Shown one piece after another: positions 29,891 to 44,212 of a DNA stretch of 64,000 bases (positions are counted from its first letter, which is position 1; every line of letters begins with the position of its first letter). The notes under the pieces were generated by a model, which saw only the letters and a list, made by a program, of their open reading frames with translations, was not told the origin of the DNA and did not search any database. The DNA comes from Neelides folsomi (lineage: Eukaryota; Arthropoda; Collembola; Neelipleona; Neelidae), in assembly GCA_034687125.1 (NCBI GenBank), contig JAQGBZ010000255.1:26235-90234 (forward strand), in the 5' to 3' direction. A program made the position numbers and the translations under genes.

Positions 29891-31022
29891 ATGAACGTTT
29901 ACGTACTTCATATCATTTCAGTATTTACCTTATTGAGTCTGGTGGTGAGTTAAGAAATATTTTCATATCATCATTAAATTAAAACTTAAAATGGGTGAAA
30001 TGTTAACCGAAATAAAACGGAAACCAAACTAAAATATTTCTTAATTTTAGGCATGGAGTGACGGACAAGCACAAGGATGTCAGGTAAGATCTAGAAAGAA
30101 TAGTTATATGTAGTCTGATTAGGTACGTATAATTTATTATTTATTTATTTCAATAATTTCACATCTTTTTAGAATTTAATTAATTGATTCAGGGTTTTGT
30201 TTCAACGCTTGTAAAAAAGCAAATGAAAGGAGTTGGAACTTGCATTAAAAAGCTCAAGTTTAAAAATGCTAAAGAAAAGAAAGAAAAATCAAATGTATAA
30301 AATATTTATAAAAATGAATGTGAACTGATTACACTTTGAATCTACCTGTGCTGTATACATATCTATCGAATCTATTCTTTACTTTTTATTTTATTATAAT
30401 TAATTTTATATCATATGGCTTTTTTATTATTGGTTTAAATCACTTAATTAATAATGATACCTAAATCTTTTTATTGATACAGTGTGTAATGAAATGCGTT
30501 CTCGTTTCAGAAGGAATTGTAAGTTGTATGCTTATTAATTGAGAAATAACCGTCAACAAATAAAAGTTTACAATGTCGTTATAATGTACGTAAATATTAT
30601 TTTGTAGTTGAACGAAGAGGGCTACGTCGACATCGAAACTTTTGCAAATTACGTATTGAATGAAGTTCCCAATTTTATGGTGGGAAGGATCCTCACGTTA
30701 ACAAATCAATGCCGAGAAATTGCAGGTTTTTAACATTAAATAAATACTTTTAGGTATGTAAACTAATATTTTAAATGGATAGAGGGGAAATTAAACCCAG
30801 AGGAAGCAAATTGCAAAAGTTATGAGCCACTTATCAAATGTACAATGAATTCGCTCCCGAATGTAAGTTCTTTATAAAGTTTTACCGACCGATAAGTATT
30901 CCATTTTGATATAACATTTAAGTTAGTATTAGTGACTATGTACGTGGTCAGTTTGATCATAAAAAATTCCTCAACTTTTAATTAACCATATTGTTTTATA
31001 TGATTTACAGCTATGTACATGA
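29891..31022 (+). CDS. small secreted odorant-binding-protein-like (PBP/GOBP fold) protein
   Basis: Seven small exons: 29891-29944, 30051-30083, 30193-30294, 30483-30518, 30608-30725, 30783-30862, 31011-31022; 435 nt, 144 residues, all junctions GT-AG and in phase. A signal peptide occupies about residues 1-22. The mature part has the classic OBP cysteine layout: C64-x3-C68 (CVMKC), 41 residues to C110, 14 residues to C125, then x8 to C134 (CKSYEPLIKC). After the third cysteine comes SEGILNEEGYVDIETF, typical of the loop after helix 3 in OBPs. Odd points are two candidate first cysteines (C28 and C46, 35 and 17 residues before C64, against about 22-32 in insects) and an extra C143, giving eight cysteines. 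OBPs carry small hydrophobic ligands in extracellular fluid. If intron 3 were retained, a stop at 30298-30300 would give a short product. The family call rests on pattern and length, not on a search. Confidence 0.75.
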
Positions 31023-31583
31023 GAAGAAACTAACATAAAAGCAATTCTGATGATAAATGTCCAAGAGGAAGCCAAAGATCAAATTCAAAATGTGTCCCTC
31101 GTATTGAAAGAAGATTAATTGGTTCGGTACTCAATAATATAAGTAAATGACCTTCCAATTCTATTTGGGATAGCCATCTTAAGAAATGTCTAAAACCAAA
31201 GAAGGTTACTTAATGCTAGTTAGTATTTATAATTAATTACAGTATCAATTTGTAGTATGTTGTATAAATTAGGATGAAGGATTTGATAATGTATTGTATT
31301 TTTTCATCTTATCATTCTTTGTTATGTATTATTTTAATTATGTACGCCGAAAAAATTCTCCCCTTTTGACCAAAAGTAGAAGATTATTATTAAATTACTA
31401 GATACTTGTTAGATTTAAATTGATTACACTTGTTAATTATAAAGTGCTAAATTGCATTTAAAAATATGTACAATCCTACGAATTCTACTATTATTCTCTC
31501 ATAAAATTGAACAGAATTAAATTTTTCCATTTTAAATGCTGATCTTCTTTTCTTGCATGAATTTATTTAAGCTTCGGGAACCT

Positions 31584-31796
31584 GGGGGTAATCTCACCAC
31601 ATTATTGCACATTGCATATTACACATTTCAAATGGAATTTTAGTGTTTTAAGTTCGCCCAATTAATTAATTACCTAAGCAATTAAAAATTCGACATTGAA
31701 ATGATTATAATAAAAAATTGAAATGTAAAATTGGGAAAACATTTCGATTTGCAATATGCAATATGCAATGTGCAATAATGTGGTGAGATTACCCCC
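31584..31796. mobile_element. short inverted-repeat transposable element (MITE-like)
   Basis: Perfect 37-bp terminal inverted repeats lie at 31584-31620 and 31760-31796, each beginning GGGGGTAATCTCACCAC at its outer end. The interior of about 140 bp is AT-rich and non-coding. I could not identify a clear target-site duplication, so the superfamily is open. Confidence 0.75.
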
Positions 31797-33394
31797 TGGG
31801 CCTCGTAAGAGTTAACTGGAGAAATATCTTTTATTCAATAAATTGAAAAGGCAAATGAAGTGGTTTGAAGAAAACTTCAAATCACATTTCCCTTTTTGAC
31901 TTCAACTAACAATAAATGAATTATTATCTATTCTATCAATATACTATAAGATAGAATAATGCATACTATATAGTGAATTAAACAACTCTTGTTAACTTTT
32001 CATTTTATTTTACATCATAAATGTAAGATGTTTGTTTTAAAGTAAAAAATATATTGTACTATCTGTATAATATTTTTTTCCTATATAAAGTAACTAAATG
32101 CACGTATTATTATGTACATATGTTCATACATACATATATTTATATACTAATATACAAAAGTACATAATATGTAGTACTATGAATACATGAGTTCCTATAC
32201 TCATATAAAAGAAAAGGATTAGACCTTTTCAATTTATTGCATTTAATGTTACAAAAAATTAAGAAATCCCATTACAATAATTTCATGTATTTATCACCCA
32301 TTAATTGATCGAATCCATTGTATGCCTGACTCAATGAGGAGACGTATTTTTCCGATTGAAAATAATGATAATGAAGAGGAAAGCGATGAAGATCCAGAAG
32401 AGTAAGAGTTTTATTTTATTTTTTAAATATTTATCATTGTAATTTTACAATTCATTTGAATGAACACTGAAACTTGACTTAAAATGAAGAGAAGTAAAAG
32501 ATAGGAAAAGATAGATCAAGATGAAGAGATAAGAAACGAAAAACAAATTTTAAATAAATTCATTTTTCTTATAATCATGCATATAATTAATGCTATCAAT
32601 CCGTGCATGATATACTATGGACATCTCATATACTATACAGTATAATATGTACATTATGTAGTACAACATTCATAGATAGTTTACATATTTAAACATCTTA
32701 ATTCTTATCAAAGTAACTACTACAATCATTCATCAAGTATGTAGCCTACATGACTAGTCATCAAGTCACACTAAAGTGTCAAAAGCTTCTTCTTCAAAAG
32801 AATAAAACTAGTGTTTATTTTAACAATTAAATAGTTATTGTTTTTAAATTAAATATTTACCGAATTGCCAAATTTTTGAAATTCCAAAGACATCCAAAAA
32901 GAAAAGCGGGTAAATTGAATTTTTAATTTAGTATTTATTTTTCCCTATATTCCTCAATTCTTGCCAAGAGATCTTATAAACATCCATATGTATTTATTTG
33001 GAATATGATATTTACATACATACATTCATAAATCTCATTTTTTTAATATTAATACATAAATGCATACAATAAAACCTGTCATGTATAATTTAAATTAAAT
33101 TAACTAAAATAATTTTGTATATTGTTCAGAATCCAAGTTAAACCTGGACTCACTGGGTAAAGAATGTTGTTGGAATTTACAACGTTGGGCGTAGTCTTTC
33201 TCATATTTTTCGTCTCAGCACTGTGGAGTTTCAATGATATCCGTATGTCTTTGGGAATTTCAATCTTTGGAACTATGGTTGTGGCTACCGCAATACTTGG
33301 AAGGCTGTGGATGGACTGAGAATTAATACTGAGAATATAACTGCTCCGTGGTATAAATACATACTTAGTATAAAGTGTATAAATGTATAATATG

Positions 33395-33500
33395 TAGGTA
33401 TGCCGTCCTCCCGAGCGAAGTGGGTTTGGGAGGAATTCCAGGATTAATCCTGGGAATACTCCTGGAAGGAAAAGCGGGAGGCCTCCCAAGATCTTCCATT
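33395..33500. repeat. GC-richer dispersed repeat, copy a
   Basis: Starts TAGGTATGCCGTCCTCCCGAG and continues with many internally palindromic GGGAGG/CCTGG words (for example AGGATTAATCCTGG). The end motif and style recur at 34100-34176 in reverse orientation and, more loosely, at 35243-35372. It may be a non-autonomous element with TAGGNATGCC ends. Confidence 0.45.
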
Positions 33501-34099
33501 TCCTTCCATATATGTTATAACATTATAAATAATGCCTTATTTTAATGGGATATTTAAATGAATTTTAATGATACCATATATAAGATATAACTAACAATAA
33601 TTAAATTAATATTGATCCTGATCCCTAATGAGTTCCTTCTGAGAAATCTTCATTTAATTGTTCTATTATGGTTAAATAAATACTCCTAGTTATAAAAATC
33701 GGGACAGAAATGGCCAAACGAGTTTATTTTGATTGGAAAAAAGGCTTTACAAATGATATTAGGTATGTAAAAGAATAAAAATATTCTTTTATCATCCACC
33801 TTCGAATAAAATATTACCTACATATATTGAAAACACAGGTAGTATATACATAATAGAACAAATAAATGAAGCCTTCTCACAAGGAACGTAATATAATTAG
33901 CGTAAATATAATAAATACTTCATTAATTAAAACTTTTCAATAAATACTTCCTAACAATTTTTAATAGAACTTATAATTATTCTTATGCGTAAATACATTC
34001 AAATAATGATAAAATCAAAGCTAGATTTAGGTATTAAAAGTATTCATTGAACTCAAATACAATTACTCTATTAAGCAAAATCTAAAAATTGGAAATGAA

Positions 34100-34176
34100 A
34101 GCGGGATTTTAAACTGAAAGTTCCTTCCATGGGAGGAAACTGGTCATTGGGAGGACTCTCGGAAGGCGGCATCCCT
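34100..34176. repeat. GC-richer dispersed repeat, copy b (inverted relative to copy a)
   Basis: Ends ...CCGAGAGT type sequence read in reverse: the complement begins TAGGGATGCCGCCTTCCGAGAG, close to the start of the copy at 33395. It lies just 3' of the GPCR gene. Confidence 0.4.
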
Positions 34177-34338
34177 AATAATATGCATAAGTTAACTCGA
34201 GTAAACATTTTTTGACAGAAGTCCAAATGACTGTTAAATACTTACAATTAGTTACAAGGATGTTAAATCATGATTGGCAGATCTATTGGGAATCTTGAGA
34301 ATTGTTAATGGGATTATTGTGACGAGTTCTTCAAAATG

Positions 34339-36400
34339 TCAAATGACTGAAGTTATTGGAAGTCTGTCGGTTCGAATGTTATCAGTCGGACTTCCCCATT
34401 TCTTTGAGCAAAATTTAAATTTAAATCCTCCTTTATCTTTTGTGTAATTTCCGTAGATCAAAGCTACAAAAGTTAATTAAAAAGATTATATATTTTGCAG
34501 CATAATTAATACACGAACACAATATAATATCATAAAGAATGAAATATGAAAAAGGAACTTACGATTTGCACAAGAGTTTGCCACAGCCATCAAGAAAAAA
34601 ATTTCTTGAATACTAAACATTTATTTACAAACATTAAAAAATATTCATTATCAAAATTTAACTGTAAACTTAATTTGATGATTATTGTAAAATAAGTTAT
34701 TTAATAAATATAAATAAATAAAACATCATACCCTTGATTTATTTTTTTAGCACTTTCTCTATCAAACATGTACCTACGCAAATAAAAAAACAAATATAAT
34801 GAACGTTGGGGAAATGGGTCAATGTTAATACTTAATTCTTACTCTCACTACTTCCATGAACGAATAAAGCTATATTTTATAATCTCTAATTTTGCTTGAA
34901 GAAAATTACCTGAAAATTAACTTACTCACTAATCTCAATTTTTTCTAATGAGTTTTTCTCATTAATATTACAGATATTTGCATAAACAATGTTTTATTTA
35001 CCAAAGAGTCATGATTGTGTAAGGAGTCCAACATAAGAAGAAGACGAGAACGATAATGAGTGTTAAACGAAGCGTTCGGTTTTTTGCTCTTGAAATGAGT
35101 TCTCCGTGTTCGTTCCTTCTTAAATTAATTTTGCTGCTTCCATCTAAGTGGAATAAATTTTCTCTTCCATCTCCTTAATAATGAAATTGAATCATGGATT
35201 TAAATTCGATTATGAATTTTACGTCATTAGTTAATTAATACTAGGCTTGCCACTCGCTGGAACGTTCCCATTTCCCATGCCAGAGGTATATGGTTCTCGG
35301 GAACGCTGGTGGGAACGTATATATGGGAATGGGTAATAATATATGAGAACGCTCCCATATCGGCATCCTTAATTAGTACACTTACTTCTATTAACAATAA
35401 ATATATTTTGAAAAGTGTATGAGTTACGTGATTGTTTATGTTCTATAGATTTTCTAAATATTTTCCATGAGATCATCCCATAAGTGACAATGATGACGAT
35501 TAGCGGAACGAAATAAAGAGCAGAGAGGGAAAAGACATTGTAAAGCATCTCATTCGTATCATTGGAGAAAAACCCAAAGGAGACACATTGGCGAAATTCA
35601 TATTTCGGGTGCTGCTGGAGACTGAAAACGAAGAGCTGTAGAGAAAGAAAATTACTAATTAAACAATCAAAACTAATTATAAGTTCACAAAGATCCAACT
35701 TTAAAATTGAATGCAATGTAAAATATTTGATTAAAGTTAAAACAAACAATACTGATAGTTTTAGAATATAATTGTATACCTGTGGAGCTGAGCAGACAAC
35801 GGCCGCCATCCATGCCAAAACCAACATCATTTTCACTCTTTTGGATGCATTAGCCATTTTCAACGGAAAGTAAATGGCAATAAAGCGATCGATGCTAATA
35901 CAAATGACAATCATGGAACTCAAATATAATCCGAAACCCCGAAAGAATTGACATATTTTACACAGCATGTTTCCTCCCAGCCATTGGACTGAAATTCTCC
36001 AAAATATCTCCATCTGAAAATTATTAAAAATTTTGATCTTATAAATTATCTTATCTTCAATATTTTTAAATTACTAATAAACTAATAATTAATAAATAAT
36101 GTATTTATTTATTTTACTTACGGGCATTATAAAGAATGTGACAATTAAATCTGCCACAACTAAATGCAAAATCAATATCGTTATTCTCCATTTAAGCCTC
36201 CGGGACTTTTTGTACACTGAAACGAGAACGCTGAGATTTCCAACGGAGGCAATAAAAAAAAGAATACAATAGACAATGACACAATTTCGAGAATGTTCGG
36301 TTATAAAGAAAATACTCGGAATAGTTCCATTAGCATTCCTTGTACTGTTAAAGTCCTGTTCCAGTTGTTCCTGCTCCAGTGAATTTATTTCGCCTGGCAT
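34339..36400 (-). CDS. class A peptide GPCR of the AKH/RPCH/corazonin/GnRH receptor family
   Basis: Receptors of this family bind adipokinetic or red-pigment-concentrating hormone, corazonin or ACP and signal through G proteins at the plasma membrane. Seven exons in reading order: 36400-36122, 36013-35780, 35635-35386, 35173-35002, 34773-34732, 34612-34563, 34463-34339; 1152 nt, 383 residues. Visible features: N-glycosylation sites at N18 and N24, TM1 [22 protein letters not shown]2 [18 protein letters not shown], extracellular [15 protein letters not shown]3 ending ISIDRFIAI (DRF in place of DRY, D135), TM5 [15 protein letters not shown]6 [14 protein letters not shown] (C302), then LWYMFDRES and TM7 ending ANSCANPLIYG. 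The FDRES...INQGIQ stretch between TM6 and TM7 leans toward AKH/RPCH receptors, but corazonin and ACP receptors are not excluded. Exons 5 and 6 are only 42 and 50 nt. Intron 3 contains a repeat. Confidence 0.9.
35243..35372. repeat. short repeat in GPCR intron 3, copy c
   Basis: About 130 bp dominated by GGGAACG/CGTTCCC words on both strands, beginning TAGGCTTGCC and ending GGCATCCTTAATTA, so the two ends look like degenerate inverted repeats. It lies entirely in the intron 35174-35385, close to both splice sites. It resembles the pieces at 33395 and 34100. Confidence 0.45.
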
Positions 36401-38003
36401 TTTTCAAATGGAAAATTTAAAAATCACTTTTGTTAATTCCTTTTTGAAAATTTAAAATGATTGCTTTGGATCTTAAACTCATTTTGCACGTTATCTGCCA
36501 AGACGTTTCACTTTCTGTTGTTGATTTATGAAGTCTGGAACAGAAAATTTTTCGATATTAAAATATGCAAATTAGAAATTTTAATATTATTAATTGTAAT
36601 TAGCGCATTATTCATGTGCTTATTCTATGTATGTACTTTTACAGACATGCATTTAAAGCATGGCTAAATGTAAATATTACTTATTGATATTGTCGGTGAC
36701 TAAGAAGGATTAGCATGGAGCCGCGGAGGAACGTGAGATGCAAACGGGCATATATCTATAGTGCATATAAATATGGATTATATCTATCTTGCATATACAG
36801 ATAACTATGTACATTAAATACGAATACAAATACATTTACTGGGGATATGTATATTAATATGTACCATTTTTAGGTCACTATGAATATTAATTATGAATGT
36901 TTTACTCATATGCTTTACAATAGAATACACTTGTAAATTGTAAAACTAATCTTGAAACAGACAATCTTACCAGTTTAATTAAAATAGAAACACGATATTT
37001 TGCAGCATTTGACGAGGTATGGAAATCTAAAGAGCAAATAAGCTTCAGTATTAATTATTAAATTAAAAAATCTTCCAAGTGTCTTATTAATAATGTATTT
37101 ATAAATGTATACTAGGTGCTTTAATTAAAGTTAGTATATTATAGCATGAGTAAAGTTATTTACTATCAAATTGGAAAAGATGCTCATAGAAGTGAGCTGA
37201 AGAAGATAAATTTGAGAACTGGGGAATTTTCTTTGAAGAGTCCAGTGATATATTTTATGGAACGGAGGTTCAAAGCGTCGACGTTGTGGATCTCATTTCT
37301 TTCACTGTAACTTCCACAGTGAAACTCGAGTTCTTTTTCTGAACAACTCCAATTTCATTCAATTAATTTCATTTTAGAGTTAAGCTTCAATCTCCTCATG
37401 AGCAATATTCCTTCCTTGTAAACTACAGATATCCCTAAGCCTCAATAACATTAAGCTTAAGCTTATTTTTATTGACCTTATTTAAGTATAAAGTTCCATG
37501 CAATCCAGAATAATTTATCAACTCACTTTCTTTGGTAAGGAAATTGGTCAAACGCAAATTGCATTACAATTTATGAATGAAGAATGCTCACTTGTAATTT
37601 AATTAACTTTTATTGCAAACATCTCAATAGGTTTTTTTAATAATTTAAAAGACCATTTTAATAAATAGCTCCCATTGAGTCATTCTTTGTAAACAAATTT
37701 AATTGCTTATCATCTCCGATCATGCAGAATAGAAGACTTTTGAATGGAATGACGAATGACTTAACCTTGTCAATTAAGCTTTTCTCACATTTATTGTAAT
37801 TCTTTAAGAGGAATTTTAATAAAATCCTTTTTAACAAGTTTATTGGGGACAGAACTTTTTACTTACATATTACTGCAACTACTTTTAAGAATATACGAAC
37901 TACGTCTCTTTTGAGCAAACTATCAAAGCTTTTAATAAAAGTGTTTTACTTTAATTTGATTTTTAAATAAAAGTTTAGACTTGGAAGTTGAAACATTTTA
38001 ACG
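36401..38003. other. divergent intergenic region between the GPCR and the acyltransferase
   Basis: No gene recognised. A minus-strand frame near 37190-37345 stays open for about 50 codons, but without recognisable content or splice partners. The stretch must contain both promoters. Confidence 0.5.
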
Positions 38004-40342
38004 ATGAATAAATTGTTTAAAGAAGGAATTATATGTTGGATCTTTGCAATATTTTCTTTTCTTATTTTTATTGTTCCGATCTTTATCCTTTTCACATGTT
38101 GGTGCTTTGTGTATGTTTTAAGCAAGTTGTTCAGAAAGGATTTAATCAAACCTGTCATTTCTCATGAAGTTGCCTTCACAATTGACAATTTTTTCCTCAA
38201 ACGTTGTGAATCCTCGAGGATTACCGCGCCAAATGCCAAATGTTTGGAAAACATTTTCCCAGAGAGTGATGTTACAAAAGGGACTAACTCAATCATTCTC
38301 TTTTTAGAAGGAAAACCTGACTTGAGTGCTCTCAAAAAATCCATTTTAAATCTTTCCCGTCACACAATTGAAGACGTGATCACAAACAGAAGTTTTAACT
38401 GTGACAGGATGTTTTCCATTTCTGCGCCTTCCTTCTGGCTGGGATTTCCATACTGGAAAAAGGCGGAAAAATTTCGTATGGAAAATCATATTAAATTGAA
38501 GATCTCGAGGTTTTCCCTTTCCGCAAAGTCTTTATTAATGAAGAAATATTTTTCGGAACACAAAGGAATCTCTCCAATCGGAAATTCTTCGACAAATGAG
38601 AAAAATGAAATGATGAGCAAATCCAAAGATTATAAAATGAATAATAAAAACAAAGATGTGAAGGATGAAGCTCTTGAAGTTTTATTAAGCGGCTGGCTTA
38701 GAACTCCTTTCGAACAGAATTTATGGGACATTTTGATCATAAGTCCAACCGACTCAACGTCGGATTTAGGAAGTGAGAAATCAATAATGACAGTATTAGG
38801 ATTCAGAACTCACCACGCGATCGCTGATGGTCTATCTAACTTGAATTTTCTCCAAGCCTTTTTTAAACCTCAGGATTCATCCATGAACATTAATGATGAC
38901 ACGGAGAATAAAATTGGTCTTAGCATTTCACCAATAATTAGATTTTTGGGAACTGAAGAAATGAAGGAGAATAACGATTTCCGGCAAATAATTAATATCA
39001 AAGAAAGATTGGTCAAGAAAAAGGAAGCATTATATTCCCTGCTGTTAAATATATTTTGGACTCCTTTGGTCTATAAAAGATTTTTCCAAGATTTCATCTT
39101 TCCTTGTAATGCTTTTACCGAGAAAAAAAGAATCCACTCGACTTCACTCGCATTTACTCAATTCTCATTGAGTGAACTAAAGGAAATGAAAAAAAATGGA
39201 ATCGAATACCTAAAAAAGGAAAACCAAAACTATTCTCATATACATTTAGCAGTCATTGTGCTTTCTTCTTTTTCCCGAAGCCTCAGAAGATTTTTATTGG
39301 AAACTAGGAATGAAAATGAATTGAATGAATTGAACCATATGAATATTGTATATTCACTTCCATTAAAAGAAAAGCATCCAAACCATGAGCTTTGCAATCA
39401 CTGGTTAGTAATTTGATAAAAACTTAATATACAGTAGATATTACATACATAGGTATACATATTATATAGAGATAAACAATAAATTTTACATTTATCATGT
39501 GATGAGCATAAATTAAAATATATTGCCTATAGCCTATACATTTATCATATCATGCTGGTAAAATGAGAAACTACCTACCGTGTTATTACAATATTGATAT
39601 TTCCATTCTGTTTACATTTTCCTATTGTATTTATCTACTCGTGTAAATCGTAATACAATATGTACACACATAACTATTAATTAATTAGATTAAGTAAATA
39701 GTAATTATAACACACTTAATTTTTGATGATTAAATTTTGTAAATGTAGAATCAAAATTCTTAAACCTAATTCATAAAATCACAAAATATAATTATAAGGG
39801 TTTTAATTAATGTTGTTTTTTGTTATTTTAAACAGGACCCAGGGAATCTTCAAGTTGGATGTGAAGGAAGGAGATCCTTTAAAGAACTTTGTGAAAACAG
39901 CTCAATGTTTTCAAGAGGTCTTGAATGTTAATGCCCCTGAGCTGATTCACACCCTGAGCAAGCTCAACTTCTTATTACCAAAGTTTATAATTAAAATGAT
40001 GATCAATTTCAACATGGGAGCTCCCATGGGTCTAACAAATTTAAGAGGCCCTGACAAGGATGTCTTTTTCTTCGGATGCAAAGTGGCCTCAATGACCACA
40101 GTAACTGGTCTTCTTTGGAGGCATGCAGGTTAATTGGCAAATATTATTCATCAAATTGATCATTAATTTTGGCCTATTTAGCTATAACTCTTGGAATGAT
40201 ATCTTACAACGGAATTTTGACCATTTCAATGCTGGCAAACAACCAAGTGATTCCCAACCAAGAACATGCGAATAAAATCCTCAACCAATATTTGGTCGAA
40301 GAAGTTTTAAAATTGAAGCAACAACTTTTAAATAATGCTTAG
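38004..40342 (+). CDS. wax ester synthase/diacylglycerol acyltransferase (WS/DGAT, WSD-type) homologue
   Basis: Enzymes of this family join acyl-CoA to long-chain alcohols or diacylglycerol. Three exons: 38004-39403, 39836-40128, 40182-40342; 1854 nt, 617 residues. A strongly hydrophobic N-terminus (about residues 9-40) should anchor it in the ER membrane. The catalytic HHxxxDG motif is present as THHAIADG at residues 269-276. The C-terminal part (about 467-617) has the DUF1298-like pattern: MGLTNLRGP, then GLLW, then GMISYNGILTISMLANNQV. A charged Lys/Asn/Glu-rich insert sits at about 185-220. The family is common in plants and bacteria and patchy in animals. Wax-ester storage in copepods gives it a plausible role, but substrate is not provable here. 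The neighbouring ACSL could supply acyl-CoA; no direct linkage is shown. Confidence 0.85.
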
Positions 40343-41752
40343 AACAAAACCAAACACATTGCAACTTTATTCAATAAAGAATATCATATTATTGAAATTG
40401 TAAATTATATTTTATTATTTCATTATCATAAGTTATATGCTTATACTACAGATACATATTATTATATTATTGTATTTAGCAATAAAAGGAGTTTGAAATT
40501 GATTGTTTGATTTGTAAACTTTCATACTTTACAAAATAATTCTCATTATCTTCATCAACTTCAGTTGTGATTACGTATATTATAATTGAGAGAAGATAAA
40601 TATTTGCTGATGGGTATATCTTTTGTTTGCACTTTAATCGAACCAAAATCAAAAAAGAATACTCTTATTGTTACTTGAAGGATTACTAGCTTAGCTGTGA
40701 ATAATCGTACAACTTGCGTCAATTCAACGAACCAATATCGAGTTCATATATTAATAAAAAATTGTTGAACCCATATTATCATGATTTCATGCCATTACAA
40801 TTAACTAAATATAAGTGGCTTTCGGCTTAATACGAATGATATTATAATTTTTTTATTCGTATTTGTAGTTTGCACTCTTTTACTATGTATTATACATTAT
40901 TTATTTGATTTATACTCACAATCAATGTCAGTTATATTATAAACATCAATAGTTGAAGCATAGTTTTGATTACACTTTAAAATAATATAATCAAGATTCT
41001 ATGCGAAATAATGTTTATGCGATGATTGATTATTAGAAATTATTTGATTAATCTAATTTTTTCGTATTTGTCAATATCTGTATTTATTTATTATTTATTT
41101 GGCATGCTTTACATTTACACACAACGACTCAAATAAACATTTCATTGGACCTATATAAGGAACTCAAAAATAATGCATTTTCAATTAAATTCCAGGATTT
41201 AAATAAAAGGTAACCTACAATAAATAATTCATTAAATGTTTTGGAGTGTTACTTTTTAACTTTAACCATGCTTAACTTTTAGTTTCATGCTTTAAACTTC
41301 ACTATTTAATAATTGAAATTAGATAGGCTCATTACGCAATCACTTTATTAGAACAAAGGCATAATGCAATTGTACGTTGTAGTAAAGGAAACATTATCCA
41401 ATCAAAATGTGATTGCTTTCCATTCATTATTTCATTGATGTTTGAGAGGGTGTGAGAAAATTCTTCAGTGCTCAAAGTTAATTATTGAAATTAAAGTTTA
41501 ACCTATTCCGGTCCCATCAATAAATAAATTTGTGTGAAGAGGTGTGAAGTGAATATACCCAGGTATACTATGAGTACATTCGAGTATGTATGGTACACTC
41601 ATACTGAAACATTATTTTACAAGAAACATATTAGTCACTTACATACCATACATTTCATAATTTCATTTCAAAATTTAGACATTGACCTTGTTTTATCTTT
41701 TATTCAAGCTTAATTTTACCAAAGTTTTGTTACTCTATTTTCAGATTCAAAA
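40343..41752. other. intergenic AT-rich stretch
   Basis: No coding sequence seen. A CAG about 11 bases before the ATG at 41753 could be an acceptor, so the next gene may have an untranslated upstream exon. Confidence 0.5.

Positions 41753-44212
<2,460 letters not shown>

Larger units (their letters stand above)
31023..34338. other. intergenic stretch with repeat elements
   Basis: AT-rich, with the inverted-repeat element at 31584-31796 and GC-richer repeat pieces near 33395-33500 and 34100-34176 (separate entries). A minus-strand open frame across 33100-33489 runs through one of these repeats and I do not regard it as a gene. A 23-codon acidic frame near 32337-32405 (…ENNDNEEESDEDPEE) has no visible partner exons. 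Confidence 0.5.

Noticed and set aside
32337-32405. 23-codon acidic open frame
   Set aside because: Simple-sequence composition and no splice partners.
33100-33489. 129-codon open frame on the minus strand
   Set aside because: It runs through a GC-richer repeat (33395-33489) and AT-rich simple sequence, has no recognisable protein content and no splice context.
37190-37345. About 50-codon minus-strand frame with a possible acceptor
   Set aside because: No in-phase partner exon and no family resemblance; too weak to call.
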